A DNA stretch of 64,000 nt, taken from positions 62,001-126,000 of the forward strand of contig VWPU01009679.1 in NCBI GenBank assembly GCA_013398955.1, given 5' to 3'. Shown piece by piece: positions 22,209 through 35,661 of this stretch. The position numbers were made by a program, and so were the translations under genes. This stretch comes from Callaeas wilsoni (lineage: Eukaryota > Chordata > Aves > Passeriformes > Callaeidae). Position 1 is the first letter of the stretch, and each line of letters begins with the position of its first letter. A model generated the notes under the pieces. It had not been told where the DNA came from. It made no database searches and saw nothing but the letters and a program-made list of their open reading frames with translations.

Positions 22209-25200
22209 TCATCAGACTCCCACATGACTTTATAGTTCTTTTTAACACAAATGTATTCTTTCACTCCTATAAGCCTTCTACCAGGGTTTCATGTTTAATA
22301 CTTTATATTTAATATGTTTACTAGCAGTCACATTCTTTGGTAGAAAGCCTTCGTTTGCAATCCAGAATGACACCATCACTATGTAAAAGTCCATCCTGCA
22401 CTGTCTTTCTCTTTTGACAGATCCAACATGGAGTAGTCAAAAGTTATTTAGCAATTGACATTGACATAACTTTGCCACAAGCAACTGAGGCAATTACAAG
22501 ACCTGGGATAGGTGCAGCTGAAACACCTTGATAAGAAAGCAATGAAAAATGACACATCACACAAACAGAATGGTTTCATCAGTGCAACACTAAATCAACA
22601 TGTATGTTTCTGGCACTCCCCATTCTTTTGATAATGGAATAATCAAAAAGAGAGGAGGACTGATATCCCCAATTTTTTCTGACAGACTGGAAATGAACTA
22701 AAATAAAGCATGCCTGTGCACTGTCATTTGACAGTATTTTAGCCAAGACAGTTTCAATTTAGTGCTCCGTAAAACACTTCATATTGTAGTCTGGCTTGCC
22801 TGTGGCTGGTATAAGAAGATAATCTGTTTGTTGAATTTTTCCTTCATTTCCTAAAAAAAAAATCAGTATTTACCATGACCACCAAAATAAGGCAGGATAT
22901 CACAAGAGCAACAGAAGAACAAATGAAAGCTGGAAAACAGGTTACCTGATGTTCTGTCCCTTGTGCAGACAGTACACCTGAAGAGTGGCAAGAGTTAACG
23001 ACAGAAACACAACACTGACCACTTGGGCAGAAAAGGCATATCTATACCACAGAATTGGCTGTTTCTCCCTTCCTATTAAAAGAATGAGATCTATCCACAA
23101 GAAAGCATTTATTTCTGGGCAACTTCATTTACAGAATAATTTGGTATTTGTTAATTTCTGTTTCCAAGGTTAACCACAAGTATTAGATGAGTGAGCTGAT
23201 TTCTCAGAAGAAATTTAGCATTTTGAATACTTCACTGTATTTTTCCCTTTTCACTTACAGTATCAGTAAAGTCCCTTTGATAGCATATCCAGATGAAATG
23301 CCTTCTCATCCTTCAAATGTTACCACATATGACAATTGCAGGAGATTTTGTGAAGCAGTAAGGTGTTTTATTTTAACACAAAAGGCAAGCCTTGCTTTTA
23401 ATATTTTAATCTACTGCCAGGCAAAGAGATCTTCCTACTTATGCATTTCTATTACTGTAACATTATGCAGTAAAATATCAGCTACAATAAATAATGAAAA
23501 CTCTTTATTAGAGGTGTTCAAAGTTGTGAGTAGCAGAAGGAATGCACAATGGCACTGGCAAAGTCTTTCTTTCAAGCTGCAAGGATAGAGCCTGATAAAC
23601 AAAGGCAAAACTAAATAAGTCCATAGACTCTGTTTACTGAAGATAGCCATTTAAAGTGAGAGTGCAAGAGTGGGGCAAAGTGTAGCATGTGGTTTCAGTA
23701 AGAAAAGTGAAAATTTGGTTCAGTGTTACAAATCTTCAGGAGAGAATCCAGCAAAATATTCTGACACAATAAATTTCTTCATAACAACATTTTCACATTT
23801 TTTTTCTTTTGATATCAAATGTGCATTTTTTAAAGTATTTCAGTAGGAAAGTGTATAGGAAACACTGCACATATTTTGATTGTTATCTATAATGAGGTAT
23901 TTTCCCACTTACTGAATTTTGCTGCTATTAAAATAAGAAAATTGTAATAGGAAATTGTAAAAGGATTGTAATAGGAAACTTTAGCACCACTGTCAGTTCT
24001 GACTACAATAAATGCAGCCAGAAACCATATAATTTCTAGTACTCTATACGTAACCCTTTTTATATTTACCTCTGTATACAAAGCAGCTATTGATTTCTGC
24101 TGAAGATTCACTCAGCTGGCACGCCCCTTGCTTGGGCACTAAGCAACATAAATATTAGATCTTAATATTGGACAAGAAACAGTCTCCATCATTGTTTATT
24201 ACATTATCAGTTACAACTGAAGACTTTTTGCTTTTAAAAATGCTCTTGCCTCATTGCACCAAACTGGTGTATAGGATTTATGAGAAAGCATGTTAAAAGG
24301 CTGTGTTGAGAGAATACTAAACATCAGTGATTAAAATCATTTTAGCTATCATTTATTCTCAAGGCTTCTTTTATCATCATTATCATTGTTCTCTTTTATG
24401 CAATGTTTATGATAATACATCATAATTTTAGTTCAACTATGAGATTTACACTCAGTAGAAATACAGCTTGTTTGTATTCTCAGTGTTAATTTCTCCAGTA
24501 TGACAAGCAATGTCTAAAATGGCCATTTATGCTTTTTGTACCAAAAAAAAAAAAAATCTCATGACAGTGATATAAGACATTGAGATGTTTGAATTCAAGT
24601 GCACAAAATCACTACTGGACTGTATATAGAATAGCAATGTTTTCCTTTATAGAAAAGGATCCCAGGAAATTATGTTAACTACACTCAGCAAAAGAAAGCA
24701 AAGCAGTGAGATGTAGGTAGATAAACAGGAAAAGGGCACAGTACCAGAAAAAGAAAGAATAAAGCATCCATCCTATGACAGAGGAGCACAAGAAACTCTC
24801 TAATATAAAAAACTGCCTTAAGGGGTAGTCCATGACCCATTCTGGATAATTTATAACCCTAAGTTCTATAAGTCTGATCACTTTACTCTTAGCATAATTT
24901 TCAAAGTAGCCCAACTCAGGTTTGGAGAGGAAAGTGATAATACATATGAAAATTAGTGTGGAGCTGACTCTTATTCATTTGAGTGGCCTTTAGGCAACTA
25001 AATTATGCCTTGGGCATGGTATTGCCAGTGTCTAGGGACACATATGCTACCCACTTAAAACTGAACTAGTAACCTAAATTCTCCTCGTAGTCTCTGCAGA
25101 CAAACAGATTGATCTAAAAGGAAATTAAATTATTCTAAAATAAGGGTTAAAATAGGGAAAGGCTTTTAGACATACCTGCCTTAAACTTGCATTCTTCTCC

Positions 25201-26454
25201 TGAATACCTCCCATAAATTTGGAATAATACCTCCAAGTCAGATAATCCTCCATACTAGGAATAAATTATCAGTACACTCATAAACACTATGAGGTAATCT
25301 GGAAAGAGTCTTCCTCAGTCTCTTATGATAAAAAGCATGCTGCTGTTCATAAAGATGATCTCATCTTTGAAACAACTACTACAACACTAGGAAGGTATAC
25401 GAGAGAAAAAAAAATGGAAAAAAAAGGAAATGGCCTAATCCTATGTTACCTTAGCATAGCCAGAAATCTCTTCGCTAACAGAGGAGTGATCCTTTAGTCC
25501 AAATCCAGGTGAATGAAGAAATCACAGAGTCTATTACCACATTTGCATAACAATTCCTCTCATTTTCCTGCCTTTTACTGTTTTTAAAATATTATTATTA
25601 ATATTACTATGATTGCAGACACTCAGATTCACTCAAGCTGACCCACCTGAATTGTTTGAAAGCAATACCACATTGACACAATGTGGTACAGATATTTTGC
25701 TTTGAAAACTTCTTAATTTGAAGAAAACCTAACATACATTTTAAGAAAATGTTAAAAGTATTTTTCATTTTTATAAGCACTTTGGCAAAAACACAGCCGG
25801 CATGTTAATGTTATAGAGTTAATTAGCTATTTTCATGCCCACACTGATTATTCATTATCACAGTATTTCCAGGGAAACTCAGATCCTTACAATATGTGCT
25901 AAGAGACAATCTATTTTGGTGATTTAGGATGGAATTTCTGACCTAAGATATGCAAGATATGTAATTTATATCTGTGCTAGTCACTGCAGAATTCTTGTAC
26001 GGTTGATGGGGAGAAACAGGCAGTGTAATCCTATAGTCAGATTTAGAAGACTATTTTAGGATGCAGTGAATCACACTTGAGAAGTTCTGTTGTTCTCCAC
26101 AGATTATAAGTGGAAGCAAGCATGATTAACTCAGATGCAGACATCTATACTTTAGATATCTGTGTTCAGTTACATGAATTCACCCACAAGTGGTGCACAT
26201 ACACATTTATACATCTGGGTGTTATACCAGAGCTGCATAAATCAGCCAAAAACATTTCATCTCTTAATTAATGAACAGAGGAAGCCTGTTTATTTTTCTT
26301 AAAGCAGTATTTCATCATGCATTGATATTCTAATCTATGACAAACATGTTTCTGAGCACTCAATTCATCCCATTTCCTTTACCATATCTGTATTTTTAAA
26401 TAGAGTATGGCACAGAAGCATACAAAACATCCCTAAAGGAGACAGATTAAATGA
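22209..26454. other. unique AT-rich noncoding DNA
   Basis: No gene is firmly recognised. An exon-like stretch at 23261-23357 is discussed in findings. Other structure: a 14-bp direct repeat (attgtaataggaaa) at 23941-23954 and 23965-23978, a 14-base A run at 24543-24556, an A-rich purine stretch at about 25405-25430, and a perfect 10-bp-stem hairpin at 25666-25688. Confidence 0.5.
25666..25688. repeat. perfect inverted repeat, 10-bp stem and 3-base loop
   Basis: TACCACATTG, loop ACA, CAATGTGGTA. Both arms are exact. There is no T run after it and no adjacent gene, so I do not call it a terminator or RNA gene. Confidence 0.9.
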
Positions 26455-26473
26455 AGCTGGTGCAGCACCAGCT
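26455..26473. repeat. 19-bp perfect palindrome next to A/C-rich tract
   Basis: AGCTGGTGC, central A, GCACCAGCT. It is GC-rich in an AT-rich setting and abuts the A/C-rich tract. Confidence 0.9.
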
Positions 26474-26568
26474 CAAAAAAACCCAAAAAACAAAAAAAAA
26501 CAAAAAAAAAAAACCAAAAAAACCCCCCAAAATCCCCCCAAAAAACCCCCAAAAAACCCCCCAAAAAA
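26474..26568 (+). repeat. A/C-rich low-complexity tract
   Basis: Runs of A separated first by single or paired C and then by blocks of five or six C (CCCCCCAAAA-type units). No G and only one T appear within it. The composition change from A-rich to (C5-6 A4-6)n suggests slippage from an A-rich seed. Confidence 0.9.
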
Positions 26569-29500
26569 TCTGACCACCTGAAGTCCCAAAAGCACTCTAA
26601 ATTCATTAGAATGGTCCTAGTTAACTTTGCTGTCTAGAAGGAGTTTTGATGAGTTTGGATTCAGTTCTATACCAGCACAACTGTATTGCTTCCAGTTGTG
26701 GAACAAGTTAAGTCAATTCTACATTGCAGTTCCCTGCTCCAAAATTAATTGAATGTCAGAAGAAAGCTTGGTGACAATCACAGCAAAACAGCCCACTGCA
26801 CCAAAACCTAGCAACAGACGAATATTTCAGATGATACAGTCTGTGTTCATCAAACCTTTCTACACTCTTAAACTAAAAACTAGCACATTCTAGACCTCTA
26901 CTTTTATTTCTGCTGTATTTATTTCATCTTGGAAAACAGAATGCATTTTCAACTGTAAGTTCTTTAGCTGGAAAATTCATATTACTGTGAGTCAAGATCT
27001 GTCTGAAGAAAGTTAACCAAAGGGGAGAGAAATTTATGAAGCCATTGATTTTAGTATAGCTCTAGAAAGCTTAGCTGTGGATAGATGGGAGGATACAAGG
27101 TCAGATAGCATGATGCCACAGAAGAGGGAAAGGGAATGGTTTGAGTAGCAGGAAAGGAAGTAGACACTGTGAGCTGCTCTTCACGTCATTATGAAGGTAG
27201 GTGTGTACTCTGCCTTTATGCGGGTACAGGGCGCCCAAGGCAGACATTGCTATGCTAAGTCTGACCTCTGCCTCTTGCTGATGCCATTTTCCCTTTGTCT
27301 CCCTACACACAGTCAGCAGTGGGGGCTGCCTTTTTGGAAGGGGTATTTCTGCCATTTTGGGTGTCTCTTTGTTCCCATGGCCTTCGTGGGATTTAGCAGT
27401 TTTGTATCTAGCAATTACTTGCTGCTATTTATTTGCCTGTTGCTGCCTTGCGTGTTAGGAAACTATTACCTTTTCACTTATATCTACTTGTATTCATTCC
27501 TTATTGGCTGAAACTAAGGGGAAGTAACTCATTTTAGAGCGTCCACCTCTGTAAATTGTCTTAAACCAAGACAGATGCATACTCATGCTCATTTTTATCA
27601 CAACTCAAAAGTATGGGAGGAAAGAAACCACGACATTCCCCTTAGTAAATGAAAACCTAAAGTTTGTAAACAGTAATAAAATTAAAGATGTTGTTATAAT
27701 GAGAACTTTTAAAACTAATATCTTCAGTCCAAACTGCTGATACAGACACATAGTATTCTTTGTCTTTTTAGAGAGTATTTTCATGATTTTCAGTAGATCT
27801 GTATCTAACTTGCATCTGTTCTATTGTATTCTGCTAAGACGTCTGAAGTTTTCTCTATATTATACAAGTCCAAATTTAATTTGAAGAGAGAAATCCATAT
27901 AAGAAGATTTAGAGAGGTATGTGCTCTTCAAACTTAACATAAAGTCTACGCATCTGAGCAATTAAGAAGACTATTTTCTCAGAATAAATAACATAAACCA
28001 ATTTTGTCAAGTAGAAGTGAATTGAAATTCATAAACTCATGCTTTTATATTTCATTAAAAAGATTTTTCTTTCATAAGTTATTATAGTAAAAAAAAAAAC
28101 CAAACCCAAACCCCAAATCCACCTCCTACTGTAGTATTTAGCCTGAAAATGCTCACAGAAGGATTATATAATTAAAGCCTGCATGAACTTTATTGTAAGA
28201 CTGTTTAAAGACTTCAATTACTTCTAGTATATTTTCTGGTCTCTTGAAAACTTTATTAAATGTATTCAGACATTTCACGATTTAGTCTCTTTTCCTATAC
28301 TTCTGTCATACACAGCGTCTTGACAGTCCCTTTACTCACAGTGACTTTGTACATTATCTCAAGATAAAAGGAAACCCAGAAGTATTTCAGGAGACCCTAT
28401 CTTGGAAAAATGGATTGAGTGTTAAAATTGCATGTTTTAGATACAAAAGAGAAATCTTTATCTGCAGAAAGGCTAGAGAAAACCTCCTCTCTGTTTTTAC
28501 CTCTGAGAACTCTTAGCTCAAAAAAGTGATTTGTCCCGTTCTCCCTCTCTGTGATCACTGCGTTTGTATTCTCAGTAGCTAATGTCTTACGATTGGTGGT
28601 CCAATTTTAAATTCCCTTTGACTTCTTTTTCTTATTGAAATTTCACACACTGCGCCATGATTGAAATATTTCTTTATCTGCATTAGGGTTTCAAATGAAA
28701 GCCACGCAGATGAAAGCAGATATAAAGTAAAAGTGATTTGCATAGGCATCTTTTTTTTTTTAAAGAAATTTGATGGTGAAGAAGAAAAATTCCATTGTGC
28801 AAAAACCCCACTTGGTATGAAGTCAATTCTTTCAAGAATCATAATTTTTCTATTTGTTTTCTATAATTTGGGTTGGAAAACAAATTATTAGATCAGTGGT
28901 GTGTTGTTTTCTGTTAGAAGCAGAGAAAAAAAGCAAAAGGTATAGATTACACCTCCTGAAATTTTGTCCAGAAGGTAGGTCCCTGTGTAGTTTTGTCATG
29001 TATGTTACTCATGTCTTGCTTTGGAAGCATTTCTAGGGATCCTTTCCTCCACAATCAAGTAGATGAGTCACTCTGCTGATTTTAAAGGCAGGTTTCCAAT
29101 GTCATTTGAGAAATATATATCTGCTATATCCAGAATAATCACATGAGACTATGGTTCAAGGTCTATAAAAACACCCTGGAGAAATATCTGGTGTGAGAGC
29201 AGGTATCAAAGAATAGATCACGTGTCATTTGATCTTGTGGTTAGGTAACTGAATTGTTCCTGGATTTTGATTAACTATGACATAATTTAGATTTGACTTA
29301 ATTCAAATGTTTGCATTTACCTTTAGACACCTCCATCTATCCAAGGTCGTGATGCATTACAAGACTGCAGAAGATGTGACAGGCTTTTAGAAGCAGGCTG
29401 CATTGTGACAGAGTTGCACACATAGAGGATTCTACTAGAGCATCAGAGCTCTTTCAGTATGTTTAGCCCCTAAAAAGCAGGGGGTTTTCTTGCATTATGT

Positions 29501-32500
29501 ATATATCATGATATAACTCACAGAATATATAACATATCACCCCAAAACAAGCATTTATGTTAAACAGTAAATTCTTCGTATATATTAAAGTTTAGTCTCA
29601 TGAAAGCAGGGTGGGCTATGATTTCATGTGAACAACAAATGACAGCATTCAAGAATAACAATGAAGCTGATATCCACAAAATAGGATTTGATTTGTATTA
29701 TCAAAGCACATCATGACAACATTTACACTCCTATAATTTTTCTATCTACGGTGTAACTGGATATAGCTGGAAAGGTCAAATATGCAGTCATTTACTGTTC
29801 GTAACAAGAATGATGTAGTAGCTGCAAGGTCCCATCAAACTAAATGTCCATGACATTTTCATTTGAGTCCTGGCAGTATAAAGACAAACACTGATTAAAT
29901 TAAAAGCCTACTGTTATTTAGAGCACATGCTTTTAATCTCAATAAAGAGGTCATACAGACTGTCCCAAAACATACTTAGTGATATATTAATCATATATAC
30001 ATCATCATCTCCTTATCATAGTCAACATCTGTCTCTTGTATTTCCCTCTCTGTAATCTGAAAATCAGCACACCTGTATCTCCCTCTGAAAAAAGACATCA
30101 CCTCTCACAAACTGCCTTCACCGAGACCTGCAGCATGCTTCTTGTGTATTAAGTGTAAAATTTCAAACAGGTTCAGAAAGGACACAGTTCTGTAGGGATT
30201 GTATTATGTAACCAGATTAAGGGACCTTACATTGTACCTTTTAATGAAAATTAATCCTACAGTGCCTATTTTAAGTACTTATTTGCTGTTTAAGAGAACT
30301 TACTATTAAGTTGCAGATTATTGAAAGTATATTATCAGAAAATAGAATCTGATTTTCACTTTTTAAAGGAAATTCAAAACTCAGTCCTGATTTTCATAAG
30401 GCAGCTACTTTTCCTGTAGCTGTAAAATATTTTATGTTCAACTTATCTCTGTGATCTAATTATAACTCCATCTGTATAATGCGGGTGCTCTATGATGTTC
30501 ATGAGTTGTGGCAGAGCCCCATAGACTCTCATTTATGGACTGATGGAAAAGTCTGTCACTACAATAGATCATGTAATTCCTTTACATTCTGTGTTATTTT
30601 TCATTGTCAGAGAAAAAGTCTGAGCTTCTGCATGACACCGAGTCACATTTCAGCTGGCTTAATTAGCAAAAACATCCCAAAGGAATGAAATTACACTCAA
30701 CAGGGAATATCTCTTTTCAGTCAAAAATATTCAACTGGCTGAAATATCCAAATCTGAAATTGTTTTTGTAATAGTATTAAAATCCTTTCCATTTTAAAAT
30801 CTTTTCACAAACAAATCTTTAAACTTAGACTCTGTGCTCACTTCCTACATTGGCTGAAAGCAAAACAGCAATAAATATTTTAAGACTTTAATAATTTCCA
30901 GATCCCTTACAGTATCAATTAACATACTAATGCAATGGTTCATTGGTCTTATTCAAGAAGTTAAACTTCTAAACGACTAATAAAAAGCTTCTATTATGTG
31001 ACTATGGGAAGACTGGTATTAATTGCAAAGGAACAGGGACAGGAGTGGAAAAATGCAAACCCTGCATTTGATTAATTGTTCAGTCAAATGATTTCAAAGT
31101 TCTCTTGTCTTTCTGTAATTAGTCTAGCAATTAAAAATTGATCTATATACTGAAAATTATATTTGACTTCATAATTATGTTTTAATCTGCTAGTGTCCTA
31201 TTCAGAAAGATAATTTAATTAATTTCTACATATACTCATTATTATTTGTGTCTAAAAACATTCAGTATGCTTTCATTGAGTTCCCCCCAGGAAAAAAAAA
31301 ACAAGCAAACAACTGTACTTGTTCATATTTGGTGGGCAAGAGATTTTCCTGTACAAGAACTTAGTGCTGAAAAATAATATGGGTGGAAATAAGAGAGAAC
31401 TGATGGGTTTCTTGATTTACTGGCCAGCACAAATTGGCTACAGTACCCATAAAAGTAATACAGTGTTCCCTAAACCCCTGAGTTGCGGAAATCCTCATTA
31501 AACGGATGACTCTTTGGAGGAAGATTCTGAAATTGGCTGTCTTTGGTTATACAAAATGCTCTACATGTCACCATCACCCCATAGGCAGGAAGAGTGCTGG
31601 CCAGTTTTCTGAGTGCACAGCTGCAATTTCCCACAAAAGCTCTATGTTGGCCAGATCTAGCAGCTCTTACTGTCATTCAGCGCTACAAAGCTGTGCATAA
31701 GAGACGCTCTAAACCCTGCAGATTAATCAACTGCACCGTAACATTTTTGTCCTGGGCTACAGAGGAGAGATCAGGAACATTGATGCTACCTGGAAGAAAA
31801 TTTCCAAGAGTGTGTGCTGTTCCACGCATATACATGGCACTTGCTATGATGAGTATGTTAGCAACAAAAAAGACTAAAGGGCAATGCCAACATTTAAAGC
31901 TTAAAAGTTAATTTCCTGTAGCAAAGGAGGAAAGGAGGAGATGTAGTAGAGGAAGGAATTTTTCTTTACATTAGTGTAGCTGCAGATTATGAGGCTAGTG
32001 CTGCTACTGAAGATGTAGAAGGCCCTTCTGCAGGCAGAGCTACATAACACGATTTCTTCCAACTGGAAACACCTGCTTCTGCCCTGACCTTTTATTACAA
32101 TTGTTTTGTCATTGATTATTGAGAAACCTTTACAAGACAAAGAAGGGTGCTCATAAAGGTCTCTATTCTCAACAGAGAACACAGACTTGTAGCTGCAGAA
32201 AATGGTGATCATTTGCTTTTTAATAATCAGATTTCTATTTCTCTTTTGAGAAAAATTAGCCAGTCTGCTTTACCAGGTCTTTTTTCTTTTTTTTTCTTCT
32301 TCTTCGTTGAGTTGTTTCCTTATTTTCTTTCAAAGTTATTAGGTTTTATCCAGTAAATGTTTGGAAGATGAAGAGCTATTATTTCCAAATTGTTCATTAA
32401 CAGCAGAATGAATACTCTCTGCTCTACAGATTGTTGTATCCCTTATGAGTCTATGGAAAACAAACACTACCTATCAGGACCTGAAACTACAATCTCAGAG

Positions 32501-35500
32501 ATGGGAAAGGCTTAATAGGTTACCAAATGCAGGTAGTTCTCCTAATGTGATGAAGTATACTCTAGGTTCTATAAAGAGAGTCCTTAAGACATCATAGCCA
32601 AAAGTGCGCATGTGAGATGGAAATGCACACCAGCATGGGTATGCACAGTAAGCACAGAGGGCGAAATACATCCACATACTACGGAGCCTCACAAAATGAA
32701 ATCACAGTTGGTACGGAGTCAAGCTGCCATGGTAGCAACAGCCAAACTTCTTCTGTTGAAACATGTCCAAGTACTTGAGGTAGGGATGTGCACTGTGAAA
32801 TGATGTGACTGGCAAAGAGACTACCTGGGAAGAAGAGGAGGTTCTGGGAAAGCCTGAATAGATGAGCCAGCTGCAGCTGCTGATATAAACATTAGGGTCC
32901 CTCTGAGGCCAGGCATAAGGGCATAAATAAAGGGTCAAGCCAGTCATGTTGTCAGACACCAGATCGTCTGGTTGCTGTTAGTCTACCTTCTGTTTCCATT
33001 TTGCACTGTTGAAAACAGGTTTTTGCAAGAAAGGAATGATGTGGGAGGTAGTGAAGTCATAGGCAGTATAGCTGTGAGGCAGTCCATGTCACTTGTTCTC
33101 AGGGACAAGAAGTGCTCCTCTTTGATTCTTGGTCTGCCTGTAAGGCCCAACCTAGCTCTCCCCCAGGCCAGAGCGGCACAGGATGGTCCATCCCCGTCAT
33201 TTCTCACCAGTCCACCACTCGTCAAGTTCTGGCCCTGATGTTGTTATGTCCATAAACCTGATAAAGAAGGGCCTCAGTGTGACTTCGACTGAATGTTGAC
33301 CAACTGCTCATGGGGTTGTTATTTCACAGTTTTTAGAAGACATCAGTGCAGGATTACTTAAGTTTCTAAACAGCTTGTGAGGGAACACATGATTCACTGC
33401 TGAAACTCAATGAATAAAGATGCTGAAATTGCTCCTCCTCCTCCTCTCCCCCACTAGCAGCAATGAAGTTCAGAGTTTTTCCACACTTTTATTCCCCGCA
33501 ATAAGAAACGTATCTGCTCTGTCTTCATGCCTCTCCTAAGGATTTTTGTCTAAATTACCATGCTTCTTCTAAGTCAAAAATGGCCATAACTCTCTGGCCA
33601 GCATAATCTGTTTTAAAAGTTTCTCTAGATAAGAGTGGAGAACTCTTGTGTTAGGGCTAAAGTTGCATTACATGGATGAAATAATAAAAAAAAGATAAAG
33701 TATATTGCCTCTATGACAGCTTAGTTTACCATAGAACTTCAGCTCCTTGGAAGCCTGTGACCATAATAAAAATAACAGCTGGCAGATAAATAAACCAGAA
33801 AAATAGTTACATGAAGAGTAACTCATGAAAAGGAATCTATCACAGGCACTAATTAACATAAAAAGTTTGTGACACTGCTAAACAGCAGTAATTTCCAATA
33901 TCTCTATGATATTACCAATCTTTCAGTTGGTAGGAATTTCTAAGTTCTTTTGGTAAGAAAATTCAAATAAGACACAAATTACATATTCATTTTTTTCTTT
34001 TTTTAATTCCTAAGCGCATTTTTTCCCCTCAAAACCATGAATATAAACTCAGGTTCATTTCTTCAGATGCTACTTACAGAAACTGAGTCCTGAGGGAGCT
34101 AGCCAGTTTTCTGTTAGTATCTCATCCTACTCTTTATTGGATATTGGAGCAGATCCTTAAAGAATAGAGACAATCCAATATGTTGCCAGAACTAACCATT
34201 TTAAAGTACCGATTAAAAAAGAATGCAGGATTACATGTTTAAGAGAAACATATGACTGATATATAGAGCACACCTGATTAGTCAGCATCAGCTTATTCTC
34301 TGTTTCAAATTGCCTGTCAATGTTAACCTGCATAAAATTTTAAATGCATTTTTCAAGTTTCTATCTTTGTTAATCTACTTCAGAAACTGCCCAGGAAAAC
34401 ACCTTATCATAGTCAAATATGTTGAAACAAGAGATGATTTGTTCATATATGCTAGTAACCCTCAGACTCTTGCCATGTTCCTACGATCAGTACACAATTT
34501 GCTTGATGTACAATTTCAACAAGCACTGTTGCTTTCAAAGGAGTTTGGCATTTGGTGTTTGAAAGTAGCTATAACACAGAAACATCTGTACCACTCTATT
34601 TCAAGAGGAACACTAATTTTATCTCCCTTACATCCTGCAGGAATAACCTGCTAAAGCTCAGTGTACTTGCTAGACAAATACAACACCGCTGGCCGAAAGT
34701 CTGAGCTCTCTACTATGTTTGGCTGCCTACTATTTCAGGAATATAGTATAAAACAACAGAAAAGACAGAAGCAAGACATCTGTAAATGGTACTGGCTGTC
34801 ACAAATCTTGACAGCTTCCACTGCCCTATAGCATTAATATATCAGCTTTTCAGTTTTTAAGACCTGAAGTGTAAAGAGCGGTTTCCACACTCGCTTTCGC
34901 AAAATGGTAAGTTCTAGTCAGCCCACAGGGGATAAAATGACAGTTACCCAAATGGAAGGTCAGTGCTTAACTCTGTAGCTTTGCATGCACACAATTCAGC
35001 TACTGAATATTGCCTGATTCTGTTTTCTCATCACTGCAGCCAAAGGACATAAATAAAAAACCTGGTGTAGATGTTTGATTCTGTTATCTTCTGTCAACTA
35101 CGCTTTCCACTGACTGAGGCATTGCACTGGTGTAATACACAACGTCACTGTGTCAAAGCTAGCATTCTTCACTGAATTGATTCAACTGCATCTAATCCTG
35201 TTCACCCACCTGTGAGATCTTCAGATTTTCTTCGTCTCTCCAAACATCTTGTGAACTACGGGGATCAGACCAAGTGGGAGATCACTGTCTGTTGATAATA
35301 TTAATAACAGACAGACTTCAGCCAGCTCAACCTATCTGAACCTTCAAAACACAAGTGGATTTCAGAGGTACTTCTGGGATACCATGCGGAGCCACAAGAG
35401 ATGTGCTTTCTCCCTATTTTCCTGACACCAGGAAGAGTCCAGCTACTGACTACTGTATATAGGGCATGTGGTGTAGTGGGGTTAACACAGAAAATATTCA

Positions 35501-35539
35501 GGGTTTTTCCCAACTTGTTTCACAAGGCCTGTTATCACC
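26569..35539. other. unique AT-rich noncoding DNA
   Basis: No gene, RNA or recognisable transposon. Locally GC-richer, unidentified segments lie at 27100-27400, 31500-31860 and 32600-33260; their ORFs (about 100 codons at most) show no domain. Simple sequence includes an A/C-rich tract at 28088-28117 (AAACCC-like), a T-rich tract at 32278-32306 and a short CTC run at 33431-33450. Confidence 0.5.
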
Positions 35540-35661
35540 CAGCTGGTATGCACAGCACACATCATGATGTCAGTCTGCTGCTGCTGTCCTTAGTTAGCAG
35601 CAGCTGGTATGCACAGCACACATCATGATGTCAGTCTGCTGCTGCTGTCCTTAGTTAGCAG
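35540..35661 (+). repeat. perfect 61-bp tandem duplication
   Basis: Copy 1 (35540-35600) and copy 2 (35601-35661) are identical over 61 bases and directly adjacent. Each begins CAGCTGGTATGCACAGCACA and ends TTAGTTAGCAG, with an inner GCTGCTGCTG run. Perfect identity in otherwise decayed neutral DNA means a very recent duplication (or an assembly artefact). The CAGC at the start and CAG at the end could have primed slippage. Confidence 0.95.

Noticed and set aside
27191..27511. 106-codon ORF with a very hydrophobic C-terminus
   Set aside because: T-rich DNA gives hydrophobic translations by default. No acceptor, family or second exon supports a membrane protein.
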